DNA from: an uncultured Pseudomonadales bacterium
GTDB taxonomy: Bacteria; Pseudomonadota; Gammaproteobacteria; Pseudomonadales; Azotimanducaceae
Length of the DNA: 64,000 bases
Assembly: GCA_951813295.1 (NCBI GenBank)
Contig: CATOTI010000002.1
Coordinates: 1,674,001-1,738,000, forward strand
Reading direction: 5' to 3'
This document shows, in pieces, positions 9,474 through 17,965 of this stretch. A program made the translations under genes and the position numbers. Each line of letters opens with the position of its first letter. Position 1 is the stretch's first letter. Under the pieces are notes generated by a model. That model saw only the letters and a list, made by a program, of their open reading frames with translations. It did not search any database and was not told the origin of the DNA.

Positions 9474-10387
9474 ATGACGCGCGATCAATCCACCACCGTC
9501 TGCGTGCTCGATGAGGAAGCCGCCGTCTATGAGCCACTCCTCGCTCGCGCGGGAATCGTGACCGCAGGTCCGGAGGCGCCGATCTGGCTCGCACAGCCGG
9601 ACCTCGCGGCCGCGGAACTCGCACGCGGTGCGAATACGCCGCAATGGATCCAGTCGACCTGGGCGGGTGTGCGTCCGCTGGTGGGGTCGCGGCTGAACGA
9701 GGCATCACCGTGACGGGGCTCAAAGGAATCTTTGCGCCACTCATCAGCGAGTACGTCTTCGCCCGGCTCCTGCACCGGGCGACCGAGGTCGAACGTTATC
9801 GCGAGGCTCAACGCCATGCCGAGTGGGATGCCACGTGGCCATCGACGTTGTCAGGTCAACGGCTCTGTGTCATCGGAACAGGGTCGATCGGATCACATGT
9901 CGCGCACACGGCGCGCCACTTCGGGATGCACAACACCGGCGTTTCAAGGAATGCCCGGCCGAACGACGCATTCGATGCGGTCCACGCGGCGGATGAGATC
10001 ACGAAGGCTGTATCCGAAGCCGACGTCGTCGTCGCAACGCTGCCGGATACGGAGGCGACAAGGGGGCTCATTGGCGCGGACGTCTTCTCGAGCGCAGCAG
10101 CGACAGCTTGGTTTTTCAACGTGGGGCGGGCGCCCACGGTTGATCACGACGCCCTTGTCGAAGCGCTCAAGCGCCGCACGATCGATCGCGCCACGATCGA
10201 TCTGACTCCCGTGGAACCGCTGCCCACCGACGATCCGCTCTGGCGGGTGCCACACCTCGAAATCACCCCGCATATCGCCGCGGTCAGCCACCCCGCCGAT
10301 GTCGTCACGAAGTTCATCACCAATCTCGAACGCTCCAAGGCGCGGCAACCGCTCGCCGACATCGTCGATCTCGATGCCGGCTACTGA
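9474..10387 (+). pseudogene. D-2-hydroxyacid dehydrogenase (GhrA-like), broken by a -1 frameshift
   Basis: The first segment starts at ATG 9474 (GGAGA upstream) and encodes the catalytic-domain N-terminus up to WAGVRPLVG, then reaches a stop at 9711-9713. The rest, 9687-10387, continues in another frame with the NAD-binding Rossmann motif GTGSIGSHVA, ADVVVATLPDT, NVGRAPTVD and the catalytic His in ITPHIAAVSHP. Adding one G to the GGGG run at 9683-9686 joins them into about 304 residues of normal family length with no other defect. This is either a real inactivating deletion or a homopolymer read error. The intact enzyme would reduce glyoxylate/hydroxypyruvate-type 2-oxoacids with NAD(P)H. Confidence 0.8.
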
Positions 10388-10442
10388 TCAATCTGCTTGT
10401 CGGACCAAATATCGATTTATTTAATATTTATGCCCCTAGACT

Positions 10443-10470
10443 TTGAATTATTGAATATCGGACGTAGATT
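10443..10470 (+). promoter_or_regulatory. Candidate sigma-70 promoter for the pentapeptide-repeat/DUF2089 pair
   Basis: The 112-bp gap upstream of 10500 is strikingly AT-rich against its GC-rich surroundings. TTGAAT at 10443-10448 and TAGATT at 10465-10470 are separated by 16 bp, close to the sigma-70 -35/-10 pattern. Prediction by eye only. Confidence 0.35.
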
Positions 10471-10499
10471 TAGCCTCACACACCCTCTCGAGGTTCAAG

Positions 10500-11714
10500 A
10501 TGCAAGAAGAAATCAGTCGGATCCTTGCCATGGTCGAGGACGGCACGCTCACCGGCGAGCAGGCGACGCAGATGATCGCGGCACTCAAGGATTACCAAAC
10601 CGGCGGGTCTGATCAGGAAGAAGCAGAAACCACCGACGAAGAAACGACCGCGGAAGCACGGGTCGAGGTGCGCGTCGAAACGGACGATGACGAGGAAGAA
10701 TCGCCGCGACGCCGCCACGGCCGGCATCGACGCCACCGCCATCGCGCACGCCGACAATCGCGTCGCCGCGGCGGTTTCGAATCCATTTTCGAGGAGGCGT
10801 TCGGCGGTGGCGGTGGCGGTTCGGGATTCGGATTTCGGTTCGACGACGGCACCATCGCCAACGCCCTGCGATCGGGCCTCCGCGCGACGATGGGCTTCGA
10901 AGGCGATACCTGGGTCAACGACACGAACGATGTGACGTTCGCGAAGACCGCCACGCCGACCGGCACTGGCTTTCGTGTCGAAAAGAACCACATCGTGCTG
11001 TCGCAGTTGGTCGATCTCGATCTCACCAACGCATCGTTTTCGAAAAACGAACTACACGCCGGCGGGATCTCCAACCTGCGCGTCGAAGAAGGCAGCTTCG
11101 ACGACAATGCGTTGCGTGGTTCGTCGCTGAAGAACGTCACCCTCGAATCGAGCGACATGCTCGACAACGAATGGAACGGCGCGCAGCTACGCCAACTCAC
11201 CCTCGGTCGATCGTCGATCAAGAAAACGACCTTCAACGGCACGCAGATCCGCGATCTCGGGCTTTCCAAGTCGAAGATGAAGAACGCCAACTTCAACGGC
11301 GCGAAGCTCAAGAACGTCGTGATCAAGGGCAACTCGAACATCAAAGGTTTCGAGTTCTCGGGCGGCATGGGAAATGATTGGCTGATCGACGGCTCCGAAA
11401 TCCTCGATTCGAAGTTCAAAGGCATCGTGATCGCGGGCCTCCAGCTCGATCACGCGGTGTTGGAAAACTGTCGTTTCACGACGAGCAATTGGTCACGCAA
11501 CATCGATCGAAGCGATCTTGCGAGCATGCGGGACGCCACGTTCAAAAGTGTGGCGCTACGCGGCTGCAAGTTCGTCAACTGCCGGTTCGACCACGCGACG
11601 TTCCGCGATTTCGAGGCGTCGGATCTCGAGTTCGACGGCATCGATTTCAGCGACATGACCATCGAAACCGCGGACGCGCTCGAAGCACACGCGACCCGTC
11701 GTAATGCCGCCTGA
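10500..11714 (+). CDS. Pentapeptide-repeat-like protein with N-terminal SHOCT-like helix domain
   Basis: The 404-residue protein has three parts. Residues 1-35 (EEISRILAMVEDGTLTGEQA) form a short SHOCT-like helical module of the kind found in DUF2089/YvlB-LiaX-type proteins. Residues 40-100 are low complexity: acidic, then a His/Arg-rich tract (HGRHRRHRHRARRQSRRR), then Gly-rich. From about 155 onward the chain is built of five-residue-like repeats (LTNASFSKNELHAGG, NANFNGAKLKNVV, NCRFDHATFRDFEA), predicting a right-handed quadrilateral beta helix. It overlaps the DUF2089 gene by 11 bp, so the two are translationally coupled. No signal peptide. The function is unknown; a scaffold or nucleic-acid contact via the Arg-rich tract is speculation. 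Confidence 0.8.
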   Translation: MQEEISRILAMVEDGTLTGEQATQMIAALKDYQTGGSDQEEAETTDEETTAEARVEVRVETDDDEEESPRRRHGRHRRHRHRARRQSRRRGGFESIFEEAFGGGGGGSGFGFRFDDGTIANALRSGLRATMGFEGDTWVNDTNDVTFAKTATPTGTGFRVEKNHIVLSQLVDLDLTNASFSKNELHAGGISNLRVEEGSFDDNALRGSSLKNVTLESSDMLDNEWNGAQLRQLTLGRSSIKKTTFNGTQIRDLGLSKSKMKNANFNGAKLKNVVIKGNSNIKGFEFSGGMGNDWLIDGSEILDSKFKGIVIAGLQLDHAVLENCRFTTSNWSRNIDRSDLASMRDATFKSVALRGCKFVNCRFDHATFRDFEASDLEFDGIDFSDMTIETADALEAHATRRNAA

Positions 11715-12186
11715 AGTCGGGCATCCCTGTCCGTCGTGTGACGGGCCGATGTTTCCGCGCGAGCTGGAGTGCCAGGACTGCGGGCTTCGCGTGACGACAA
11801 CGTACCGTCGCAACGAGTTCACGGATCTCGATGACGACACGCTCCACCTGCTGCGCATCTTCGTCGCCTGCGAGGGCCGAATCCGCGACATGGAGCGTGT
11901 TCTCGGCGTCAGTTATCCGACGGTGAAGACCAAGCTCGCGGGGTTGAAGGACGCGCTGGGGTTCAACGAAGGACCGATTCCCCCACTGCCGCCCGAACCT
12001 CCGGAACCGCCCGAACCTCCCGAACCGCCGCACCCGGCGACGGAAGCAGCGAGCGCGGATCGCCTCGACGAAGGCGTCGATGTCGAGCGATTAGGCCCAC
12101 GCCATCCCGAAGAGGTCCTGTCCGATCTCGAGGCCGGCGTCATCGACTACGAGCAGGCCATGGCGGAGCTGAAGCGAACGAGCTGA
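11704..12186 (+). CDS. DUF2089 family protein (zinc ribbon, HTH, SHOCT-like tail)
   Basis: The 160-residue protein opens with a zinc ribbon (CPSC at 9-12, CQDC at 23-26), followed by a helix-turn-helix-like segment (FVACEGRIRDMERVLGVSYPTVKTKLAGL) characteristic of DUF2089. A Pro/Glu linker of PPEP repeats leads to a C-terminal SHOCT-like motif (LEAGVIDYEQAMAELK) that resembles the N-terminus of the preceding gene's product. DUF2089 proteins usually sit next to LiaX/YvlB-like (DUF4097) cell-envelope genes; here the partner is a pentapeptide-repeat protein and the gene order is reversed. Probably a DNA-binding regulator of its operon, by inference. Confidence 0.85.
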   Translation: MPPEVGHPCPSCDGPMFPRELECQDCGLRVTTTYRRNEFTDLDDDTLHLLRIFVACEGRIRDMERVLGVSYPTVKTKLAGLKDALGFNEGPIPPLPPEPPEPPEPPEPPHPATEAASADRLDEGVDVERLGPRHPEEVLSDLEAGVIDYEQAMAELKRTS

Positions 12187-12197
12187 CTGATATGAGG

Positions 12198-12791
12198 TCA
12201 CCGGCGCCGCGTGCGCGCGGCGTAGCTCGCTTGGCGGCGCTCGGCGACAAACACCGTGTAGGGCGAGAGCTCGAGTTCTCGCACGCCGCCGAAGATCGCG
12301 GCGAGTTTTCGCCGATACCAGCGCTGGCGCTGGGTGACGAGCCGCATCGCGCCGCCGATGACGAGTCGGTTGAAGCCCTTTTCGATGAAGTGTTTTGGCA
12401 CCGAGAAATCAGCGTGATAAGGCGGGTTGATGAGAATCTGATCGAACCCGCTCGTCGCTAGATCCCGGAATCCGTCGCTCGTGACCACTTTCATCTCGAC
12501 ACCGTTTCGAACGGCGTTTGCTCGAGCGAGCTCCACGGCCGTTAAATCGTTGTCGAGCGCCGTGACCTCAGCTCCGCATCGAGCCGCGACGATACCGACG
12601 ACACCCGCACCGCAGCCGAGATCGAGCACCTTGCCGCCCGCCACGAACGTCGTCGATTCGATCAGGTGGCGTGTGCCCTGATCGAGACGCCGCGGCGAAA
12701 AGAGCGTCGGATCGGTTTCGATCTCGACCTCGACGCCCGCCACCGTCGTCACATAGCCCGACCCCATCACGGCCGTGGGCGGTGATAGCAT
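12198..12791 (-). CDS. Class I SAM-dependent methyltransferase (MTS/RsmC-like)
   Basis: The 197-residue protein has the SAM-binding motif VLDLGCGAGVVGIVAA, the acidic loop ALDNDLTA and motif IV NPPYHAD, the N-PP-Y signature of enzymes methylating exocyclic amino groups. The overall pattern is that of the MTS domain of RsmC/RlmG-type rRNA or TrmN6-type tRNA methyltransferases, lacking the N-terminal domain of full-length RsmC. It is divergent from the phosphoesterase gene with a 27-bp gap, so promoters must overlap. An RNA substrate is likely but not proven. Confidence 0.75.
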   Translation of the reverse strand: MLSPPTAVMGSGYVTTVAGVEVEIETDPTLFSPRRLDQGTRHLIESTTFVAGGKVLDLGCGAGVVGIVAARCGAEVTALDNDLTAVELARANAVRNGVEMKVVTSDGFRDLATSGFDQILINPPYHADFSVPKHFIEKGFNRLVIGGAMRLVTQRQRWYRRKLAAIFGGVRELELSPYTVFVAERRQASYAARTRRR

Positions 12792-12818
12792 GGCGCGCTT
12801 TGATTTCGGGACGCCTGC

Positions 12819-13403
12819 GTGAAGATAGGCCTCATCGCTGACTCACATACCTCGAAGCGTGGTGAACTCTGGCCGCAGGTTTTCAACGCTTTCGAAGGCG
12901 TCGATGCGATTCTGCACGCGGGTGACCTGTGGACGCTCGCCCTCATCGAGGAGCTCGAGACGGTCGCGCCGACATTCGTCGCGCGGGGTAACGGTGATCT
13001 CGGACTGGAACACGAACGCCTCAAGGACATCTGGTCGCTCGATTTCGACGGCGTCACGGTCGGCATGATTCACGAATTCCCCACGCCCCGACGACGCGAA
13101 CCCGCCTTCATCGCGGAGCGGGCGCAGAAGATCTTCACCGAATCGCCCGACGTGCTCGTCTACGGCCACACGCACATGGAAGAAGTCCACGATGTCGATG
13201 GTCTCCTCTGCGTGAATCCCGGGTCACCGACCCTGCCACGCAATAAATCGCTTCGCCTCGGCACAATAGGCTTTCTCGAGATCGTCGAAGGCGCGGTCGA
13301 CGTTTCGCTCTGGCAAATCACCGAGGACGGTGTGGTTCCGGCCGTCGATCAACGCACGCCCGGTTTCGCCCCGGACGTTCGATTAACCCAGCCTAGAAGA
13401 TAA
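12819..13403 (+). CDS. YfcE/MJ0936-family metallophosphoesterase
   Basis: The 194-residue protein starts with GTG at 12819 (MKIGLIADSHT). All calcineurin-like metal motifs are visible: ADSHT (D-x-H), HAGDLW (GD), RGNGD (GN-D) and the C-terminal YGHTHMEE (GHTH), followed by NPGSPTLPRN, diagnostic of the YfcE/MJ0936 group. Such enzymes hydrolyse phosphodiesters with two Mn/Mg ions; the physiological substrate is usually unknown. Length is normal. The 3' end overlaps the convergent CmcJ-like gene by 11 bp. Confidence 0.9.
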   Translation: MKIGLIADSHTSKRGELWPQVFNAFEGVDAILHAGDLWTLALIEELETVAPTFVARGNGDLGLEHERLKDIWSLDFDGVTVGMIHEFPTPRRREPAFIAERAQKIFTESPDVLVYGHTHMEEVHDVDGLLCVNPGSPTLPRNKSLRLGTIGFLEIVEGAVDVSLWQITEDGVVPAVDQRTPGFAPDVRLTQPRR

Positions 13404-14214
13404 CGAGCGCTCGGTACTCCACACTCCGCCGGCCGACATGGTCATCGCCGACGGCCGGATCGTAGAACGCCGTATGCGGACAAACGAGCGGTTGGTCCGC
13501 ACGCGAATCGAGCTGCTTGAACATGACCGCTTCACCGGGCCGCATTTTCGAGAAGTACAGGAACCTGTGCTTCGGGCTCATCAACGGGATCGCGGCAAAT
13601 CCGCCTTTGGGATCCGAGGTGAAGAGATACTCCTCGAAATCATCGGGCGCGATCGTCGCCGCATCGATGATCGTGAGTTGGTTCTGCTCAGCCGGGCGAT
13701 CGATCGCCTCCCAGATGTTGAACCAGGCGTAGTCGACGTTCTCGATGTCGTCGGCCAGGGCGCTCCCGCGCTCCTTTAAGATGTTGCGTTCGCGCTCATG
13801 CGTACGTCGTAACGGGTAATCACAGTGCACGTAGCGTGAATATGCGCCGAGGAACGTCTTGGGATCCTCCGTGCGCACCTGATGCCCGACCATGAAGGCC
13901 TCTTTTCCACCCGTCGCGTCGAGCAACATCGGCACGATCGTCTCGGCATAGTCGCTCTTCACTGCCTCGTCGTCGGCGTAATCCGCCACTCGCACCGGGT
14001 GGTCGGCAAACGCGATGCCGTTCTGCTCGATCGTGAGCTCGCCGCTCGCAACGAGAGGGCGCGCGTCATGGATCGCCACGGTGTATTTGGACGTATTCTC
14101 GTGGCGCGTTTCCTTCGAATAGATGAACGCGCGTTCCTCCCGTCCCTTCCATTCGGGTTTCAAGTACCTGACCGCGGCGTGAACCGTCATGTTGAACTCT
14201 TGTGAATCGACCAA
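13393..14214 (-). CDS. CmcJ/NvfI family oxygenase-like protein
   Basis: The 273-residue protein resembles the CmcJ/NvfI family. These are Fe(II)/2-oxoglutarate-type oxygenases, or proteins with that fold, found in cephamycin and meroterpenoid pathways and widely in environmental bacteria. Visible family features are an HCDYP metal-ligand-like motif (H-x-D) mid-protein, FNIWEAI, then RFLYFSKMRPGEAVMFKQLDS and HTAFYDPA near the C-terminus, giving the distal His. No signal peptide. It adds to the set of oxygenases in this window. Substrate unknown. Confidence 0.75.
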   Translation of the reverse strand: MVDSQEFNMTVHAAVRYLKPEWKGREERAFIYSKETRHENTSKYTVAIHDARPLVASGELTIEQNGIAFADHPVRVADYADDEAVKSDYAETIVPMLLDATGGKEAFMVGHQVRTEDPKTFLGAYSRYVHCDYPLRRTHERERNILKERGSALADDIENVDYAWFNIWEAIDRPAEQNQLTIIDAATIAPDDFEEYLFTSDPKGGFAAIPLMSPKHRFLYFSKMRPGEAVMFKQLDSRADQPLVCPHTAFYDPAVGDDHVGRRSVEYRALVIF

Positions 14215-14290
14215 CCGTCAAGTGTACGCCCTTGCGGCACGGCGCGATTTTGATCGAGAGTGAACGTCACTTTCGTGATGGGTATCCGCC

Positions 14291-15064
14291 ATGTGGCTCC
14301 GCCTCCGTCAGATTGCGCTCGTCGCGCATGAACTCGAACCGGTCCAGAAAGCGCTGATCGACGTGCTCGGCGTGAAGGTCTGTTTCAACGATCCGGGCGT
14401 CGGCAACTTCGGGCTGCACAACGCGTTGTTTCCGGTGGGCAGTCAGTTCATCGAAGTCGTGGCACCCATCGATCCCACCGTCGACACGGCGGGCGGGCGC
14501 TATCTCACACGGCGTGGCGGGGACGGCGGTTACATGGTGATCACACAATGCGACGACAAGGCACCGCGGCGAAAGCGGTTCGAGGAACTCGGCGTCCGGT
14601 TGGTGTCGGATTTCGCTGGCAAACACTTCACCAACATGCAGATGCACCCCAAGGACACCGGCGGTTCTTTCTTCGAGATCGACGAGATGAAAGGCCCGGG
14701 CGCGCATGATCGGGACGGCCCGTGGCACCCGGCCGGACCCGACTGGAAAGCCGGCGCAACTGACGACACGAGAGGCATCGTCGCCGCGGAGATGCAGTGC
14801 GACGACCCGCAAGCCGTCGGCCGACGATGGGCCGAGATCGCCGAGATCGACCTCACGAAGGACACGGCCGATGCCGCCGAGCTCGTGCTCGACAACGCCA
14901 CGCTACGGTTCGTCACCTGTGAGGACGGGCGCCCGGAGGGCCTCTCCGCGATCGATATCGCGACTGACCGCGCGGCGATGATTCTCGAGCGCGCCGATGC
15001 GTGTGATGTCCGCTCCGGCGACGACCAGGTGCTGATCGGCGGTGTACGGATGAACCTCGTCTAG
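14291..15064 (+). CDS. VOC (glyoxalase-like) family protein
   Basis: The 257-residue protein begins with the VOC beta-alpha-beta pattern (LRQIALVAHELEPVQKAL, VLGVKVCFNDPGV) and shows QFIEVVAPIDP with the metal-side Glu, FFEIDEMKGP, then a second weaker repeat in the C-terminal half. Members include glyoxalase I, extradiol dioxygenases and isomerases. Two half-modules in one chain make a complete single-chain active site plausible. The substrate cannot be inferred. It ends 4 bp into the convergent PLP enzyme. Confidence 0.75.
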   Translation: MWLRLRQIALVAHELEPVQKALIDVLGVKVCFNDPGVGNFGLHNALFPVGSQFIEVVAPIDPTVDTAGGRYLTRRGGDGGYMVITQCDDKAPRRKRFEELGVRLVSDFAGKHFTNMQMHPKDTGGSFFEIDEMKGPGAHDRDGPWHPAGPDWKAGATDDTRGIVAAEMQCDDPQAVGRRWAEIAEIDLTKDTADAAELVLDNATLRFVTCEDGRPEGLSAIDIATDRAAMILERADACDVRSGDDQVLIGGVRMNLV

Positions 15065-16248
15065 TCGAGCACTCTTTCAAGGTCATCGATCAGATCGTCG
15101 GCGTCTTCGAGGCCGACCGAAAAGCGGAACACGCCTTGCCCCGCAAAGGACTCGTAGACCGCGCGCGCGTCACCCGAGAGATGGAAAACGGAATCCATCA
15201 TCGCCGCCGAGTCGATCCAGTAGATGAGACTCCGCTGGTGCCCGAGCGACACCGCGTAGTGGATGATTTCGAGCTCTTTTGCAAAGCGCTCCGCCATCGC
15301 ACCGCCGTTCGCGAGCCGAAAGGACACCATGCCGGAGTAGTTGCTCATCTGCAGGCGCGCCAGATCGTGCTGCGGATGACTCTGTAAGCCCGGATACAAG
15401 ACGCCGTCGACGCGCGGATGATCCTCGAGAAAAGCCGCTACTTGCAGCGCGGTTTCCTCGTGGGCGCGCATGCGAATCGGCAGCGTCGCTGCGCCGCGGT
15501 TGATCAGCCAGGCGTTGAAGGGACTCATCACACCACCGAGATGCACGAGCGCGTCATCACGAATCGGCTGGAGCACCGCCTCCGAGCCGATGACCGCACC
15601 ACCGAGCGCATCACCGTGCCCGCCGATGTATTTGGTGAGCGAGTGCACGACCAGGTCAGCGCCGAACGCGATCGGCTGCGTCGCGACGGGCGTCGCAAAC
15701 GTCGAATCCACGGCCAGCAGCGCGCCGGCTTCGTGGGCAATCGCGGCTACCTGAGAAAGATCGGTCAGCCGGAGAATCGGATTGGCAGGGGTTTCGACGA
15801 AAACCATCTTCGTGCCGGGTCGCACCGCGGCGCGGACCGCCTCGATATCGCTCGAATCGACGGGCGTCACCTCGATGCCGTATTTCGGCAGTGTCTTGCG
15901 CACGAACTCGGCCGTTCCCGCGTAGTTGACGTTCGAGATGACCAGGTGATCGCCGGACTCGAGAAGCGCCAGCAGCATCGTCGTCGTGGCCGCCATCCCC
16001 GAACCGAACGCGATGGCATCTTCCGCGCCTTCGAGCGCTGCCAGTTTGACCTCGAGCTGATTGACCGTCGGGTTGCCCCAACGGGTATAGACGTAGGGCC
16101 GCTCGCCGTCGAAATCATTGATCGAAAAGCCCGCGGGTTCGTCGAGCGCAAATGTCGTCGACATCACGATATTGGGCGCCGAAGCGCCGGTCGCGGGATC
16201 CGGCTGCTCGCCCGCGTGTACTGCCAACGTCCTTGGTCCTTTTGCCAT
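15061..16248 (-). CDS. Cys/Met-metabolism PLP-dependent enzyme (cystathionine gamma-synthase/lyase or OSH sulfhydrylase type)
   Basis: The 395-residue protein has all family features: YVYTRWGNPTVNQLE (Tyr and Arg contacts), SGMAATTTMLLAL, the PLP Asp/Ser region DSTFATPVATQP and the Schiff-base Lys in VHSLTKYIGGHGDALGG, ending with FRFSVGLEDADDLIDDLERVL. The enzyme performs beta/gamma elimination or replacement at C4/C3 of homocysteine-type amino acids. Sequence alone does not separate MetB, MetZ, cystathionine gamma-lyase and methionine gamma-lyase. Single gene. A TATACT motif at 16287-16292 lies upstream but reads on the plus strand. Confidence 0.85.
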   Translation of the reverse strand: MAKGPRTLAVHAGEQPDPATGASAPNIVMSTTFALDEPAGFSINDFDGERPYVYTRWGNPTVNQLEVKLAALEGAEDAIAFGSGMAATTTMLLALLESGDHLVISNVNYAGTAEFVRKTLPKYGIEVTPVDSSDIEAVRAAVRPGTKMVFVETPANPILRLTDLSQVAAIAHEAGALLAVDSTFATPVATQPIAFGADLVVHSLTKYIGGHGDALGGAVIGSEAVLQPIRDDALVHLGGVMSPFNAWLINRGAATLPIRMRAHEETALQVAAFLEDHPRVDGVLYPGLQSHPQHDLARLQMSNYSGMVSFRLANGGAMAERFAKELEIIHYAVSLGHQRSLIYWIDSAAMMDSVFHLSGDARAVYESFAGQGVFRFSVGLEDADDLIDDLERVLD

Positions 16249-16354
16249 CTCGTGCGGTCCTGAAGTGGTATGTATGACTCGGCCGCTATACTAGCCGCGT
16301 CTCGATCGGCGCGAACCGCGCGCTCGACGGCGTCCGCAAAAGGGCTGGGTCAGC

Positions 16355-16411
16355 GTCGCGCAGACGCAAAAAAGGTCGCGCAGACGCAAAAAAGGTCGCG
16401 CAGACGCAAAA
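16355..16411 (+). repeat. Three tandem 20-bp direct repeats upstream of a small membrane-protein gene
   Basis: The unit GTCGCGCAGACGCAAAAAAG is repeated head to tail at 16355-16374, 16375-16394 and, slightly degenerate, 16395-16411. The last copy runs into the AGGAGGG Shine-Dalgarno of the gene at 16422. The period of about two helical turns would place identical sites on one DNA face, as in a regulator-binding array, but slippage duplication is equally possible. Confidence 0.9.
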
Positions 16412-16421
16412 GGAGGGATCC

Positions 16422-16826
16422 ATGAATCGTGTCGCCCGCATCGTCGTCTGCCTGCCGGGTGCGTTGCTGCTCGCCAACGCCTTCGGCTGGGTGATCAATC
16501 CCACACTCGCCGCCGAACGTCTCGGCATGCCGATTCTCGAAGGCCTGGCACTCAGCACCCAGGTCGGCAATTCCGGCGCGCTTTTTCTCTCGTCGGCGAT
16601 CATGATCTTCATCGGCGCCTGGACCGAACGCACCGCATGGCTCTACGCGGCCGCGATGGCCATGATGGCCGCCGCGATCATGCGCTTCATCGCCTATGCG
16701 GCCCACGGGGCCGAGTTCGCGTCGGAGTTCATCACCGTCGAGCTCCTGATCACATTGGTGCTCGTGGTCGTGGCATGGCATCTCAACCGAGAAGCAAAAG
16801 GAGATAACAACAATGAGTCCGCGTGA
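16422..16826 (+). CDS. Small four-helix membrane protein, unknown function
   Basis: The 134-residue protein is almost entirely hydrophobic with about four transmembrane segments (ARIVVCLPGALLLANAF; NSGALFLSSAIMIFIGAW; AWLYAAAMAMMAAAIMRFIAY; FITVELLITLVLVVVAW). Size and layout resemble DoxX-like/DUF4345-type membrane proteins, though I cannot name the family. It starts at ATG 16422 after AGGAGGG and overlaps the class II aldolase gene by 14 bp, indicating translational coupling. Three 20-bp repeats precede it. Confidence 0.65.
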   Translation: MNRVARIVVCLPGALLLANAFGWVINPTLAAERLGMPILEGLALSTQVGNSGALFLSSAIMIFIGAWTERTAWLYAAAMAMMAAAIMRFIAYAAHGAEFASEFITVELLITLVLVVVAWHLNREAKGDNNNESA

Positions 16827-17502
16827 AGAACTGACGCAGGACCTGGCACGCGGCTACCGCATCTTCGCGGCGCTCGGCTGGGGTGACCTCGGCGACGGCC
16901 ACATCAGCGCCCGCGATCCGGAAGATCCAAACTGTTTCTGGATGCTCCGTTACGGCGTGCCGTTCCAACGGGCGAGCGCCGACGACATGGTGCTCGTCGA
17001 CGCCGACGGAGAACTCGTCATCGGCAACGGCGACGTCAACCGGCCCGGATATCACATCCATCAGCCGATCCTCGCTGCGAGACCCGATATCGCGAGCGCC
17101 GCACACACCCACACGCCCTGGGGAACCCCGTTTTCGGCCGAGGTTCGTGTCCCGGAACCGATCACCCAGGAGGCTTGCGTCTTTTTCGAAGACTGCGCGC
17201 TCTTCGACGACGAGGAAGTTCAGGTGCAGTCGGTGACGGCCGGTTCGCGGATCGCACAATCGCTCGGCCGCAACCGGGCGATCATCCTGCGCAACCACGG
17301 ACTGCTGACAGTCGGCACGTCGGTGGCCCACTCCGTCGCCCATTTCGTCATGCTCGAACGTGTCGCCGAGGCGCACATCAAGACGCCCAACGCCAAACCT
17401 ATCTCCGCCGAGTCAGCGCGCTTTGCTCGCGACGATCTCGCCGAGCCGACGGGTACCGACGCGATCTTCGATTTCCTGACCGACTTCTACGACGTCCGCT
17501 GA
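16813..17502 (+). CDS. Class II aldolase/adducin family protein
   Basis: The 229-residue protein shows the class II aldolase fold: GWGDLGDGHISARDPE at the N-terminus, the Zn-binding HTHTPWG (His-x-His) with a second His in RNHGLLTVG, and acidic residues in ACVFFEDCALF. Family members include fuculose/ribulose-phosphate aldolases, epimerases and decarboxylases. Start ATG 16813 follows AAGGAGA. It is coupled to the upstream membrane protein by overlap. Substrate unknown. Confidence 0.85.
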   Translation: MSPREELTQDLARGYRIFAALGWGDLGDGHISARDPEDPNCFWMLRYGVPFQRASADDMVLVDADGELVIGNGDVNRPGYHIHQPILAARPDIASAAHTHTPWGTPFSAEVRVPEPITQEACVFFEDCALFDDEEVQVQSVTAGSRIAQSLGRNRAIILRNHGLLTVGTSVAHSVAHFVMLERVAEAHIKTPNAKPISAESARFARDDLAEPTGTDAIFDFLTDFYDVR

Positions 17503-17504
17503 GA

Positions 17505-17900
17505 TCACGTGCTCCACTGGGCGTGGTGATTGAGGTCGGGGTTCAGCGCATTCCAACTGATGCGCTCTTCGCACCAGACTTCGTTCTTCGCGGGTAGCGC
17601 TTCCGGATCATCGAGCGATGCGAGCGTGACGTCGATTGAGGTGCTCTGCCGCTGATACGTGAGGCCCGTGCCGCAGCGAGGGCAGAACGTTCGCTCGACG
17701 CCCGGGGTGGAAGCGAAACGCGCCGGTTCACCATAGGTGAATTCGAAATTCGCGATGTCGTTCACCGCCCAGCCGACACTCTCCGCGCCCGCTATGCGCT
17801 GGCACGATCGACAATGACAGATGCCCCGACCCAGCGGTTCTGCCTTGACGGCATAACGAATCGCGCCACAGAAACAACCCCCTTCGAGCGGGAATGTCAT
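17505..17900 (-). CDS. GFA family protein (CENP-V/GFA-like zinc-binding fold)
   Basis: The preferred start is ATG 17900 (MTFPLEGGCFCGAIRY, 131 aa), since this is where family similarity begins and GGGTGG lies upstream; a Met at 17966 would add 22 unlikely residues. Zinc-ligand cysteines are seen in GGCFCGAIRY, CHCRSCQ and FCPRCGTGL, the standard order for glutathione-dependent formaldehyde-activating enzyme-like proteins. Despite the name, many members have no proven formaldehyde activity. The 65-bp gap to the divergent kinase-like gene must hold both promoters. Confidence 0.85.
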   Translation of the reverse strand: MTFPLEGGCFCGAIRYAVKAEPLGRGICHCRSCQRIAGAESVGWAVNDIANFEFTYGEPARFASTPGVERTFCPRCGTGLTYQRQSTSIDVTLASLDDPEALPAKNEVWCEERISWNALNPDLNHHAQWST

Positions 17901-17965
17901 CGGACCACCCCTTGTTCCTTCCAAGCTGCCGGGCCGATCTTCGAACGGTTTACGATTCGCGCGCA

